Shown here: positions 44,750 to 53,657 of the stretch, in pieces
Position numbering within the stretch: position 1 is the stretch's first letter
Layout of the letters: each line of letters opens with the position of its first letter
DNA from: Ruegeria pomeroyi
GTDB taxonomy: Bacteria; Pseudomonadota; Alphaproteobacteria; Rhodobacterales; Rhodobacteraceae
DNA: 64,000 nucleotides
NCBI RefSeq assembly: GCF_021405525.1
Contig: NZ_JAGQAG010000001.1
Coordinates: 1,178,001-1,242,000, forward strand
Direction of reading: 5' to 3'
Translations under genes and position numbers: made by a program
The notes under the pieces: generated by a model
What the model was told of the DNA's origin: nothing
Seen by the model: only the letters and a program-made list of their open reading frames with translations
Database searches by the model: none

Positions 44750-45754
44750 TCAGGAACGCGGTTTGCCGCCGCCGGGGCGCCTGGGCGGTTTGCCGCCGGG
44801 TTTTGCGGCAGGCCGGGCGTCGGGGCCCGCGTTGCGCCGTCCTGTGCCGGGTTTGGCCGCCCCGGTCGCGCGCGGTTTGCCTGTCCCTTCGCCGCGGGGC
44901 TTTGGGAGGCCACTCGCGCGACCCTTTGCCGAAGAGCCTCCGCGAGAAGGCGCTTGTGTTGACGCCCCCGGCTTGCGCTGGCGTTGAGGCCGGGCGGGGC
45001 GTTCGTCGGTCGGCTTGTCCTCGGCATCCAGCCCCAACTGGTCACGCAGCACGCGACGGCGCACCTCCTCGACCTTGCCGGGTGCAAGGGTGCCCAGCTG
45101 GAACGGACCATAGGAGACCCGGATCAGCCGGTTCACCACCAGCCCGATATCCTCCATCGCGCGGCGGATCTCGCGGTTCTTGCCTTCGCGCAGGCCAACG
45201 GTCAGCCAGGCATTTGCGCCCTGCTGACGGTCGAGCGTCACGATCATCGGCTGGAACCGCTCGCCCTCAATCACCAGGCCCTGGCGCAGCGGCGCGAAAT
45301 CCTCGTCCTTGGGCGTACCCTTGATCCGCACCCGGTATTTGCGCAGCCATCCGGTCGAGGGCAGTTCGAGCTGCCGCTTGATGGCGCCGTCATTGGTCAG
45401 CAGCAACAGCCCCTCGGAATTGAGGTCGAGACGGCCTACGCTCATCACCCTCGGCATCTCCTCGGGCAGGTCGTCGAAAATGGTCTTGCGCCCCTTTTCG
45501 TCGCGCGCCGTGGTCACCAGCCCTGTGGGCTTGTGATAGAGCCACAGCCGCGCCGGTTCGGCGGCGGCCAGCGGCGCGCCGTCGACCGTCACGCGGTCGC
45601 GTTCGGTCACGTTCAGCGCCGGGCTGTCGATCACCTTGCCGTTGACCGCGACGCGGCCGGCCTCGATCATGCGTTCGGCCTCGCGGCGCGAGGCGACGCC
45701 CGCGCGCGACAGGATCTTGGCGATGCGTTCGCCGGGGGGAGGGGTGTTGCTCAT
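44750..45754 (-). CDS. rluB: 23S rRNA pseudouridine synthase, RluB type
   Basis: A 334-residue pseudouridine synthase. The S4-like RNA-binding domain comes first ([20 protein letters not shown]), then the catalytic domain with the aspartate in [18 protein letters not shown], and [19 protein letters not shown] low-complexity basic tail of about 90 residues rich in Lys/Arg/Pro/Gly follows, probably for rRNA binding. RluB modifies U2605-equivalent of 23S rRNA. The ATG at 45754 is chosen over ATG 45772. It is divergent from tadA. Confidence 0.88.
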   Translation of the reverse strand: MSNTPPPGERIAKILSRAGVASRREAERMIEAGRVAVNGKVIDSPALNVTERDRVTVDGAPLAAAEPARLWLYHKPTGLVTTARDEKGRKTIFDDLPEEMPRVMSVGRLDLNSEGLLLLTNDGAIKRQLELPSTGWLRKYRVRIKGTPKDEDFAPLRQGLVIEGERFQPMIVTLDRQQGANAWLTVGLREGKNREIRRAMEDIGLVVNRLIRVSYGPFQLGTLAPGKVEEVRRRVLRDQLGLDAEDKPTDERPARPQRQRKPGASTQAPSRGGSSAKGRASGLPKPRGEGTGKPRATGAAKPGTGRRNAGPDARPAAKPGGKPPRRPGGGKPRS

Positions 45755-45815
45755 CCCCGCGCAATAGACCATTTGCCGCGCTTGCGGAAGATGGATGATC
45801 GGGGCAGGGTCGGGC

Positions 45816-46280
45816 ATGGTTTTCAGATCGCATATGGATCAGGCGCTGGCAGAGGCGCGCGCGGCGGGCGCGCGCGGCGAGGTGCCGGTGGGCGCGGTGA
45901 TCGTGGCCCCCGACGGGCGCGTGGTGGCCGCCGCCGGCAACCGCACGCGCGAGACCTGCGATCCCACCGCGCATGCCGAGATCGTGGCGTTGCGCGCGGC
46001 CTGCGCCGCCGCCGGGTCCGAGCGGTTGGTGGGGCATGACCTTTATGTGACGCTGGAGCCGTGTGCCATGTGCGCGGCGGCGCTGGCTGCGGCGCGCATC
46101 CGGCGAGTGTATTATGGCGCGGCGGATCCGAAATCGGGCGGGGTGGCGCATGGGGCGCGGGTGTTTTCTCACAGCCAGGCCCATCACGCGCCCGAGGTCT
46201 ATGACGGCATCGGCGGAGAGGAAGCGGCGGAGCTGTTGCGCGGGTTTTTCGCCGAACGGCGGGACAAGGGAGCGGAGTGA
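45816..46280 (+). CDS. tadA: tRNA-specific adenosine deaminase
   Basis: A 154-residue zinc deaminase converting A34 to inosine in tRNA-Arg(ACG). The zinc/proton-shuttle motif AHAEIVALR and the cysteine pair in [11 protein letters not shown] are intact, and [11 protein letters not shown] is TadA-typical. A start at ATG 45834 is also possible. It overlaps the rluB upstream region on the opposite strand and is followed by trmO after one base. Confidence 0.92.
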   Translation: MVFRSHMDQALAEARAAGARGEVPVGAVIVAPDGRVVAAAGNRTRETCDPTAHAEIVALRAACAAAGSERLVGHDLYVTLEPCAMCAAALAAARIRRVYYGAADPKSGGVAHGARVFSHSQAHHAPEVYDGIGGEEAAELLRGFFAERRDKGAE

Positions 46281-46281
46281 G

Positions 46282-46761
46282 ATGGAATTCAGGTTTCGCG
46301 AGGGCGAAGAGGTAACGGATCTGCCCGAGGCCACCGACGCGGGCGTCTATTTCATCGGCCGCATCCGTACCCCCTGGACCGACCGCAAGGACTGTCCCCG
46401 GCAAGGGCGCGAGGACGGGCCGGAATGCCGGATCGAGCTGGATGCGCGCTGGGCGCCCGCGCTGCGCGGGATCGACGTTTATGAACGCCTCGACGTGCTC
46501 TACTGGCTGGACAAAAGCCGCCGCGATCTGGTCACCCAGAACCCCAAGAGCGATGGCAAGCTGTTCGGCACCTTCGCCCTGCGCTCGCCGCAGCGACCCA
46601 ACCCGATCGGCCTGTCGCGGGTGCGGCTGGAACGGGTGGAGGGTACGACGTTGGTGGTGCGCGGCCTCGATTGCCTGGACGGCACGCCGCTGATCGACAT
46701 CAAGCCCAACCGCTGTGAGTTCACGCCCAAGGTGGCGCCGAAAGAAACCGCACAGGGTTGA
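46282..46761 (+). CDS. trmO: tRNA (t6A37) N6-methyltransferase, TrmO/TsaA family
   Basis: A 159-residue single-domain TrmO, which uses SAM to methylate threonylcarbamoyladenosine in tRNA. GRIRTPWTDRKDCPRQG is the conserved N-terminal segment, LRSPQRPNPIGLSRVRLE is the SAM-binding signature, and GTPLIDIKPN the C-terminal motif. It starts one base after the tadA stop, and the two tRNA modification genes clearly form an operon. Confidence 0.9.
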   Translation: MEFRFREGEEVTDLPEATDAGVYFIGRIRTPWTDRKDCPRQGREDGPECRIELDARWAPALRGIDVYERLDVLYWLDKSRRDLVTQNPKSDGKLFGTFALRSPQRPNPIGLSRVRLERVEGTTLVVRGLDCLDGTPLIDIKPNRCEFTPKVAPKETAQG

Positions 46762-46853
46762 GCGCGCCGTCGTCAGCACATCTGTGGGCATCAAAGCTTG
46801 GTGAAATCCACATCTGACGCTAATCAAGATCAGGGCATGCGAAAGGCGACACG

Positions 46854-47921
46854 ATGTACAGAAGAGATATCCTGCGGGCAGGGGGTGCGTTTGGGCTGAT
46901 GGGGATGGCGGGACAGGCAGGGGCGGCGGGGGCCGGGTTTCATGTGCCGCCCGAAGAGGCGCGGCATGATCGGACCTTCATGCAGTGGCCGGTCAATCGC
47001 CGGGTGCATCCCGATCCGGTCTTTCTGGACATGGCGCAGCAGACCATCGCCGATATCGCCAATGCGATTGTCGCGTTCGAACCGGTCGTGATACTGGCCG
47101 CCGCCGAGGATCACGCGGGCGCGCGCAGAAAGCTGTCGGACAAGGTCGAGCTGTGGGACATCCCGACCGAGGATCTGTGGTGCCGCGATGCCGGGCCGCT
47201 GTTTGCGCTGGACGGGCAGGGCGGGCTGGCGGTCAGCCATATCCAGTTCAACGGCTGGGGGCGCAAGCAGGTGCATCGCCGCGACGCGCGCATCGCCGAG
47301 CAGGTGGCGCAACGCCTTGGTCTGCCGCTGCTGCCCGCCGGATTGCGGGGCGAGGCTGGCGGGGTCGAACAGGACGGCCATGGCCTTCTTTTGGCGCATG
47401 AAAGCTCGTGGGTGAACGACAACCGCAATCCCGGCCTGTCGCGGGCCGAGATCGAGGCGCGGCTGTTGCGCGCCTATGGGGCGCAACGGATGATCTGGGC
47501 GCCGGGCGTCTGGGGCGAGGATATCACCGATTACCATATCGACAGCCTGGCCCGGTTCACCGGGCCGGGGCGGGTGCTGATCAACCTGCCCGACGATCCT
47601 GACATGGACGACCCGTTCCACCGGGCGGCGCTCGATACCCATGACGCGCTGGTGGCGGCAGGCCTGAAGGTCGAGGTCATTCCCGAACCGCACCGGCGGC
47701 GGGTCAAGAGCATCGACTTTGTCGCCTCTTACGCCAATTACTACGTCTGCAACGGCGCCGTGATCGCGGCCGAGTTCGGCGATGCCGAGACCGACCGCAT
47801 CGCCGCACGGGCGCTGGCGCGGCACTATCCCGGGCGCGAGGTCGTCACGCTGAACGTCGATCCGCTGGGCGAGATGGGCGGCGGCATCCATTGCGCCACC
47901 CAGCAGATGCCCGCTACATGA
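46854..47921 (+). CDS. Exported agmatine deiminase / peptidylarginine deiminase-type enzyme
   Basis: A 355-residue member of the PAD_porph family. Guanidine-modifying active-site residues are present: EDLWCRDAGP (about 101-110), GGVEQDGHG, DYHIDSLARF with the histidine, and the nucleophilic cysteine C347 in GGGIHCATQQMP. Unlike typical cytoplasmic agmatine deiminases, it begins MYRRDILRAGGAFGLMGMAG, a Tat-like signal with two arginines, suggesting a periplasmic enzyme. It hydrolyses agmatine (or an arginine side chain) to the carbamoyl product plus ammonia. It overlaps the next gene by four bases. Confidence 0.85.
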   Translation: MYRRDILRAGGAFGLMGMAGQAGAAGAGFHVPPEEARHDRTFMQWPVNRRVHPDPVFLDMAQQTIADIANAIVAFEPVVILAAAEDHAGARRKLSDKVELWDIPTEDLWCRDAGPLFALDGQGGLAVSHIQFNGWGRKQVHRRDARIAEQVAQRLGLPLLPAGLRGEAGGVEQDGHGLLLAHESSWVNDNRNPGLSRAEIEARLLRAYGAQRMIWAPGVWGEDITDYHIDSLARFTGPGRVLINLPDDPDMDDPFHRAALDTHDALVAAGLKVEVIPEPHRRRVKSIDFVASYANYYVCNGAVIAAEFGDAETDRIAARALARHYPGREVVTLNVDPLGEMGGGIHCATQQMPAT

Positions 47922-48367
47922 GCTGGCTTTCGCGACACGCGGCCTCGATCGAGGCATTGGCGGCCATGGCCACCGCCGCACTGGCGTTGGCGGCGCTGAT
48001 CGGGGTCAAGATCCAGCTTGACGAGGCCGACCGCCTGCAACGCCAGCAATCCGCGCGCGAGGCGTTTCGTGCCCATCTGGCACTGGCTGCGACGCTGCCC
48101 GATTTTGCTGCGCCCGCAGACGAGTGCCGACTGCTCCATTCGGATCGGGGTGGCGCCTATTCCGCCTTTGTCGACCACCTTCTATATTCTGCCGAACAGA
48201 TGCTGAGCGTAAGCGAGGGCTGGGAGATGTCGTTCCTGGACCTCTTCGAACCACACCGGACCTATCTCTGCTCTGACGAGTCGCAGGGGGGCGAAACCGA
48301 GGAAACCGCCGCCCTGCTGGCACGGTTCCGGGCCTCGGCCTGCGCCGAAATACCTGCCTGCGACTGA
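47918..48367 (+). CDS. Hypothetical single-helix membrane protein
   Basis: A 149-residue protein with one N-terminal membrane helix (ALAAMATAALALAALIGVKI, about 13-32) and a soluble domain holding four cysteines (C69, C117, C141 and C148). The start overlaps the deiminase stop as ATGA, so it is translationally coupled and may assist or anchor that enzyme. No family recognised. It is convergent with the M24 peptidase gene, six bases away. Confidence 0.7.
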   Translation: MSWLSRHAASIEALAAMATAALALAALIGVKIQLDEADRLQRQQSAREAFRAHLALAATLPDFAAPADECRLLHSDRGGAYSAFVDHLLYSAEQMLSVSEGWEMSFLDLFEPHRTYLCSDESQGGETEETAALLARFRASACAEIPACD

Positions 48368-48373
48368 GCCGGG

Positions 48374-49546
48374 TCAGCCCCTGACCACGATCCCGCGCGG
48401 GATATCGGCCAGGCATTTGCCGCCCTCGGGCGTGATGACAAAGCTTTCCGTGATCGCTACGCCCCAGTCCGGGGTCCAGAGGCCGGGCATCAGGTGAAAG
48501 GTCATGTTCTCGGCCAGCGGCGTGGTATCGCCGGGCCGCAGGCTCATGGTGCGCTCGCCCCAGTCGGGCGGATAGGAAAGGCCGATGGGATAGCCGGTGC
48601 GGTTGCCTTTGACGTATCCAGCCCGCGCAAAGCTGTCGTAGACGCAGGCCGCCACCTCCTCGCAGGTCACGCCGGGGCGCGCACGGGTCATGGTGTCGTC
48701 GATGGCGGTCAGGATCGCCTCTTCGGCGCGGCGGACATCGGCGGGCACCTCGCCCAGATAGAGCGTGCGGCTGGCCGGGCAGTGATAGCGGTGATAACAG
48801 CCCGAGATCTCGAAATAGGTGGCCTCACCCTGGGTCAGAGGACGGTCGTTCCAGGTGATGTGCGAGGCCGAGGCCTCCAGCCCCGAAGGGGCAATGGGGG
48901 CAATCGCGGGATAGTCGCCTGCCAGCCCATCGGGGCCTGCGACGCCCGCCGCCTGTACCTCGGCCACCAGCTCGTGTTTCGGGCGGCCCTCGCGGAACCC
49001 GTCGCGCAGAACCGAATGCATATGCGCGGTCAGCACACCCGCCTTGCGCATCAGGGCCAGTTCGGCGGGGCTCTTGACCGCGCGTTGCCAGTTCACCAGC
49101 CCGGTCGCATCCGCCAGCGCATCGCGGCCAAAGGCGGCTTCGAGCACCGCGTGGGACTTGGCCGAGTAATAGTAATTGTCCATCTCGACCCCCAGCGCCC
49201 GGGTCCAGCCGCGCTCGCGCAGCAGGGTCACCAAGGCATCGACGGGATGGTGGTCGGGATGCTGGACATGTTCCTCGGGCCAGTCGAACAGGTCCTCGGG
49301 TGTCAGCCATGTGGTCTGCGCCGCCCCCGGCTTGTCCTGTGTGCGCCCCCACCAGAGAGGTTTGCCGCTGGCATGCAGGATGACCAGCTGCGGCACGTAA
49401 AAGCTCCAGCCGTCATACCCGGTAAGCCAAGCCATGTTCGAGGGGTCGGCGACCAGAAGGGTCTCGACCCCAGCCGCCGCCATTGCGGCGCGGGTGCGGG
49501 ACAGGCGGTCGGCGTATTCAGTGGTGGAGAAATCGCTGGCTGGCAT
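48374..49546 (-). CDS. M24 family metallopeptidase, ectoine hydrolase DoeA-like
   Basis: A 390-residue M24 (creatinase/aminopeptidase P fold) protein. Segments DPSNMAWLTGYDGWSFYVPQ, VEMDNYYYSAKSHAVLE, GLVNWQRAVKSPAELALMRK and RTGYPIGLSYPPDWGERTMS are highly characteristic of the DoeA/EutD ectoine-hydrolase group. DoeA opens the ectoine ring; its usual partner doeB is not here. Instead it ends the cyclase operon, 14 bases after the last cyclase, with GGAAGGA before its ATG. A link between its substrate and the sensory domains upstream is conceivable. Other Xaa-Pro-like substrates are possible. Confidence 0.82.
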   Translation of the reverse strand: MPASDFSTTEYADRLSRTRAAMAAAGVETLLVADPSNMAWLTGYDGWSFYVPQLVILHASGKPLWWGRTQDKPGAAQTTWLTPEDLFDWPEEHVQHPDHHPVDALVTLLRERGWTRALGVEMDNYYYSAKSHAVLEAAFGRDALADATGLVNWQRAVKSPAELALMRKAGVLTAHMHSVLRDGFREGRPKHELVAEVQAAGVAGPDGLAGDYPAIAPIAPSGLEASASHITWNDRPLTQGEATYFEISGCYHRYHCPASRTLYLGEVPADVRRAEEAILTAIDDTMTRARPGVTCEEVAACVYDSFARAGYVKGNRTGYPIGLSYPPDWGERTMSLRPGDTTPLAENMTFHLMPGLWTPDWGVAITESFVITPEGGKCLADIPRGIVVRG

Positions 49547-49560
49547 TGGCAGGGTCCTTC

Positions 49561-50523
49561 CTACAGAGGTTCCGGGCGCCCGGTCAGGCGATAGAGGACA
49601 TGATCGCCCTCGAGCCCCTTGAGCGGGGTAGCGATGGCATCGGAATAGTCGAAATCATGCTGCGACCCGACCATGTTGCGGGTTGCGTCAGACAACAGGA
49701 TGTCTTCCGCTCCGGCAAAAGAGGCGATGCGGGCGGCCTTGTTCACCACGGTGCCAAAGAAATCGCCCCGGTTTTCGACCACTTCGCCGGTATGCAGGCC
49801 GATGCGCAGGGCAAGGCGCGAGCCTTGCGTCCCGGCCCGAATGGCCGAGGCCGCGCGGACTGCGCCGGTGGCGGATTGAAAAGATGACATGGTGCCGTCG
49901 CCCAGCGATTTGACCAACGTCCCGCCATGCTCGGTCACGATTGCCTCGACCCGGCGGAAATGAGCGTCGATCAGGCGCACCCATTCCGCATCGCCCATGG
50001 CTGTGGCCAGGGTGGAACTGTCGACGATATCGGTGAACATGATGGTGGCCAGCCCGCCGGTTCCGAACCGGTGCGATCCGGCCTGCGCCGCCGCGATCAG
50101 GCGCTGAAAGGCGGTGTGCTCGATCCCCAGCTTGTCCCGGTTCGAGTCGGCCTGCGAGATATGGTGCTGCACCATTTTCCAGGTGCCGCGTTCCAGCACA
50201 AAGACAAAGGTCACCCGATGCGTGCCCCGGCTGCCGGTGCTGGAAAAGGTGTAATGGCTCTGATAACTGGCCCAGCCGGTTTCACCATGCTCATAGGCCT
50301 CGATCTCGATGTCCTCTTCGATGAAATCGGGGACCTCGGCCAGATGGTCGGCGATGCCGTCGCGCACCAGCTGCCCACGCCAAAGCTCGCCAGCGGCGCT
50401 GCCGATATATACCAGCGCGTCGGATTGCGACAGGTAATGCGGCAGGTCGGCCACCTTGTGGCTGCGGATCAGGGTGGTCCAGCGGCGCACGATGGCCTCG
50501 ATCTCGGGCGAGCGCTGGATCAT
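49561..50523 (-). CDS. SnoaL-class III nucleotidyl cyclase, paralogue A (last of five)
   Basis: A 320-residue protein: SnoaL/NTF2-like domain (about 5-130), linker, class III cyclase domain (about 155-300). Active-site residues by alignment to adenylyl cyclases: metal aspartates D165 (IMFTDIVDSS) and D209 (KSLGDGTM), purine-selecting K205 and D254 (GDFFG), N261 and R265 (VVNKAARI). All are present, predicting ATP to cAMP. No signal peptide or membrane helix. Its sensory domain (WKMVQHHISQADSN) and tail (YRLTGRPEPL instead of HRLEWR) differ most from the other copies. ATG overlaps the upstream stop as ATGA. Confidence 0.85.
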   Translation of the reverse strand: MIQRSPEIEAIVRRWTTLIRSHKVADLPHYLSQSDALVYIGSAAGELWRGQLVRDGIADHLAEVPDFIEEDIEIEAYEHGETGWASYQSHYTFSSTGSRGTHRVTFVFVLERGTWKMVQHHISQADSNRDKLGIEHTAFQRLIAAAQAGSHRFGTGGLATIMFTDIVDSSTLATAMGDAEWVRLIDAHFRRVEAIVTEHGGTLVKSLGDGTMSSFQSATGAVRAASAIRAGTQGSRLALRIGLHTGEVVENRGDFFGTVVNKAARIASFAGAEDILLSDATRNMVGSQHDFDYSDAIATPLKGLEGDHVLYRLTGRPEPL

Positions 50524-51494
50524 GTCCGCCACTCCAGCCGGTGGACCCGGTGCAGGCCGTCGAAACCTTTGAGCGGGATGTCTGTCGGCGGGTGAATGAC
50601 CACGCCCTCCACCGCGCCGGTCAAGTCGCGGGTATCGCCGGAAATCACGATCTCGCCCGGTGCCGCGACGGCGGCGATGCGGGCGGCCTTGTTGACCACG
50701 GTGCCAAAGAAATCCTCGCGGGTCTGGATCACCTCGCCGGTATGAATGCCGATCCGCAGGGCGATGGCGGGGCCGTCGGAGGCCTCGGTCGCGCGCAATA
50801 TGGCCTGCGCGGCGCGCAATCCCTGTTCGGGTGAGGGAAAGCTCGACATGGTGCCATCGCCCAGCGATTTGACGAACTGTCCGCCCCGCGCCTCGATGAT
50901 CTCGCGCAGCGTCTTGAAATGATGGGCCACCTCGGATGACCACAGCCGGTCGCCCATGGCCGAGGCGAGGCGCGAGGAATTGACGATGTCGGTGAACATG
51001 ACCGAGGCGAAGCCCTCGCGCTGATCCAGCGAGAACCCCTGTTTCGCGGCGGCGACCAGATCGGCGATGGCCGTCTGTGCGGCACCGGTGAACTCCATGT
51101 TCGGGATCGGGACCGATCCATGGCGATGCACGATCTTCCACGCGCCGTCCTCGAGCGTGAAGATCAGGGTCGAACGGATCTGGAACACCCGGTCGGGCTG
51201 AGGGGCAAAAACCAGTTCATGACTCATGCAGGCCCAGCCGGTGCCGTTGTGTTCGTAAGCTTCGGCAAAGGTCTCGTCATGTCTGATCAGATCGGGAATG
51301 TCCCCGAAGAAATCTCCGATCCCCTCGCGTACCGATGGGCCGGCCCAGATCTCGTTCTCTCCGGTTCCGACAAAGCGCAGGTATTCGCGTTCGGTCAGCA
51401 GGTTGCGCAGATCGTTTGGCCGCCTGTTGGGAATCGCGTCGATCCAGCGCCGAGCAATGGCCAGCAGTTCGGGAGAGGCGACCACGCCACTCAT
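50520..51494 (-). CDS. SnoaL-class III nucleotidyl cyclase, paralogue B
   Basis: A 324-residue protein with the same two-domain build. Catalytic set intact: D169 (VMFTDIVNSS), K209 and D213 (FVKSLGDGTM), D261 (EDFFG), N268 and R272. The sensory domain ends WKIVHRHGSVPIPN. The ATG at 51494 overlaps the stop of paralogue C (ATGA) and is preferred to the GTG at 51503. Shares with A the IV(D/N)SS form of the first metal motif, so A and B look like the closer pair. Confidence 0.85.
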   Translation of the reverse strand: MSGVVASPELLAIARRWIDAIPNRRPNDLRNLLTEREYLRFVGTGENEIWAGPSVREGIGDFFGDIPDLIRHDETFAEAYEHNGTGWACMSHELVFAPQPDRVFQIRSTLIFTLEDGAWKIVHRHGSVPIPNMEFTGAAQTAIADLVAAAKQGFSLDQREGFASVMFTDIVNSSRLASAMGDRLWSSEVAHHFKTLREIIEARGGQFVKSLGDGTMSSFPSPEQGLRAAQAILRATEASDGPAIALRIGIHTGEVIQTREDFFGTVVNKAARIAAVAAPGEIVISGDTRDLTGAVEGVVIHPPTDIPLKGFDGLHRVHRLEWRT

Positions 51495-52459
51495 CCGCGC
51501 CACTCCAGCCGGTGGATGACATGTTCGCCCGCGAGCCCCTTGAGCGGCGTGGTGACCGGGTCGGCAAAGCGAAATTCGCGGCCGCCGACCAGGATGCGGG
51601 TCGCGTCCGACAGCCGGATGTCGCCGGGTTGCGCGAGGCCTGCGATCCGCGCGGCCTTGTTCACCACCAAGCCGAAGAAATCGCCGCTGGCCTCGGTGAC
51701 CTGTCCGCTGTGCACTCCGATACGCACGTGGAGGGGAGGTTCCGTTTCGCGCTCGGCCATCCGCTCCTGGATCGCCTGAGCCGCCATCAGCGCGGGACTG
51801 GCACCGTGAAAGGCCGACATGGTACCGTCCCCAAGTGTCTTGACGAGCTCGCCCTTATGCCGGGTTACGATTGTCTTGATCTCATGCACATGGTTCTGAA
51901 CCAGATCGCTCCACGCCGCATCGCCGATGGTTTCCGTGATCACTGTGCTGTCGGCGATGTCGGTGAACATGATCGTGGCCAGCCCGGCTTGTCCGAGGTT
52001 TGGCCGGTCGCGCGCGGCGGCCTTTGCGATCTCGTCAAAGTTGCCCGGATCGTACCCCAGCGAGGTGGCGTTTGGGACCGGGTTCGAGTTGTGTAAATGA
52101 ACGATTTTCCACTGGGCCTCTTCGAGGCCGAAAACGATGGTGCCCCGGAATTGGATTTTTGTGCCCGTATCCGGCGTGACCATTGTTGCGCTCCAGACCG
52201 ACCAGCCCATGACATCCCGCTCGAATGCATGGATGTCGATATCCTCGTAGCGGAAGACGGCAAGCTCTTCGCGGGTTCCGGAAAAGAACCTGCGCAGCAT
52301 GTCTCCGGTGAACAACTCGCCTTCGGCGGATCCAAGGTAGAGCAGCGCGCTGCTTTGTGAGAATAGTCCGCTGGTAGATCCGTCGCGCCGGGCCGTGCAC
52401 TGAAGAAACCGCCTGGTAATGGCGGCGAGTTCTGGCGAATTCTGGTAGCGGTCGGGCAT
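51491..52459 (-). CDS. SnoaL-class III nucleotidyl cyclase, paralogue C
   Basis: A 322-residue protein. SnoaL-like domain about 5-135, with WKIVHLHNSNPVPN closing it. Cyclase residues D167 (IMFTDIADST), K207 and D211 (LVKTLGDGTM), D260 (GDFFG), N267 and R271 are all present. The ATG has its own good ribosome binding site (GGAGG, six bases away). It follows a 226-base gap, unlike the other tightly packed copies, so it may have its own promoter. Confidence 0.85.
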   Translation of the reverse strand: MPDRYQNSPELAAITRRFLQCTARRDGSTSGLFSQSSALLYLGSAEGELFTGDMLRRFFSGTREELAVFRYEDIDIHAFERDVMGWSVWSATMVTPDTGTKIQFRGTIVFGLEEAQWKIVHLHNSNPVPNATSLGYDPGNFDEIAKAAARDRPNLGQAGLATIMFTDIADSTVITETIGDAAWSDLVQNHVHEIKTIVTRHKGELVKTLGDGTMSAFHGASPALMAAQAIQERMAERETEPPLHVRIGVHSGQVTEASGDFFGLVVNKAARIAGLAQPGDIRLSDATRILVGGREFRFADPVTTPLKGLAGEHVIHRLEWRG

Positions 52460-52685
52460 GCAGAGCCTCCGGCCGGCGGAAAAAGGGACAACTGTTTTCT
52501 TTCTAAAGCCTCCGGCGGCTTTCCCGCAATCTCTTGAATGCGTGCTGGGCAGCCCGGGTGCCGGGTTCGGGCCGACGAGAAACATGCAAGGGGCAGGAAA
52601 CATTCATGTAGTTTTCACCATCGAAGTCTTTCAGCCTGCGCAGCAGTCCTCGGGGTGAAGAAGGCAGGTTGGAAGAACTGTTCGG
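52460..52685 (-). promoter_or_regulatory. 226-base gap inside the cyclase array
   Basis: The only large gap in an otherwise overlapping operon. On the minus strand it contains a small hairpin, AAAGCC-GCCGGA-GGCTTT (about 52507-52524), shortly before the paralogue C start. It could hold an internal promoter or be what is left of a lost gene; no reading frame resembling a cyclase remains. Confidence 0.35.
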
Positions 52686-53657
52686 TTAGTCTCGCCACTC
52701 CAGCAGATGGGTCAGGTGGTCTCCCTCAAGCCCGCGCAGGGCCACGGCGGCGGGATTGGCAAAGACAAAACCGCCGCTGTCGCCGACCATCAGCCGGGTG
52801 GCATCCGAGACCCGGATTTCCCCCGGCCCGGCAAGGGCGGCGATGCGGGCAGCCTTGTTGACCACGGTGCCGAAAACGTCACTGTCGCCGGCGATCAGGT
52901 CTCCGGTATGCAGGCCGATGCGGATACGCAGCCGGGGTTCGCTCTCGGCCGCGGCCATTGCCGTTTGGGCGGCTGTGGCGGCCGACAGCGCGGCGCGGGC
53001 CGAGGGAAAGCTGGACATGGTGCCGTCGCCAAGTGACTTGATCAATGTCCCGCCCAGACCCTCGACCAGCTGCCTCATCTTGCCGATATGGGCCTTGACC
53101 GCTTTCGACCACGGCGCGTCGCCCAGGGCGACCGCGATGGCAGTGCTGTCGGCGATATCGGTGAACATGATCGTTGCCAGCCCGGTTCGGTCCGGTGTCT
53201 CGGTCCCGGACAGGGCGGCGTCCAACAGGTCGTCGAAGCGCGCAAGCTCTCGCCCCAGACCTTCGGTATTGGTTCGCGGGATCGAGTTATGGACATGCGC
53301 GATGCGCCACTGGCCCTGTTGCAGGTGAAAGATCAGGGTTGTGCGCACCTCGGCGGCGGTCCCATCGGGTGCCTCGGCCTCGTGCACCGTGATCGACCAG
53401 CCCGCCGGGCCACAGGCAAAACCGTCGATCGAAGTGAAGCGCAGGCGCATCGGGGGATGCGCCTCGACGAACCGGCCAAAGGCATGCCGGAACTCTGGCC
53501 CCCGGCCGATTTCTTCGGGGGCGGTGCCGACGTAATACAAAAGCGCGTCGTCCGTCAGCAGGTTAACCATCGTGGCGCTGTCACCGCCGGCATAGGCTTC
53601 GTGCCAGCGCCGTGCGATGGCGGCAATCTCGGGGCTGGGCTGGATCGACACGCTCAC
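52686..53657 (-). CDS. SnoaL-class III nucleotidyl cyclase, paralogue D
   Basis: A 323-residue protein. The sensory domain carries its own sequence (CGPAGWSITVHEAEAP, then WRIAHVHNSIPRTN). Catalytic residues D167 (IMFTDIADST), K207 and D211 (LIKSLGDGTM), D260 (SDVFG), N267 and R271 are intact. The GTG at 53657 overlaps the stop of paralogue E as GTGA, deciding the start over a GTG three codons earlier. Confidence 0.85.
   Translation of the reverse strand: MSVSIQPSPEIAAIARRWHEAYAGGDSATMVNLLTDDALLYYVGTAPEEIGRGPEFRHAFGRFVEAHPPMRLRFTSIDGFACGPAGWSITVHEAEAPDGTAAEVRTTLIFHLQQGQWRIAHVHNSIPRTNTEGLGRELARFDDLLDAALSGTETPDRTGLATIMFTDIADSTAIAVALGDAPWSKAVKAHIGKMRQLVEGLGGTLIKSLGDGTMSSFPSARAALSAATAAQTAMAAAESEPRLRIRIGLHTGDLIAGDSDVFGTVVNKAARIAALAGPGEIRVSDATRLMVGDSGGFVFANPAAVALRGLEGDHLTHLLEWRD

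Noticed and set aside
45816-46280. TadA as a general cytidine/guanine deaminase
   Set aside because: Motifs and the adjacent trmO fit the tRNA adenosine deaminase better.
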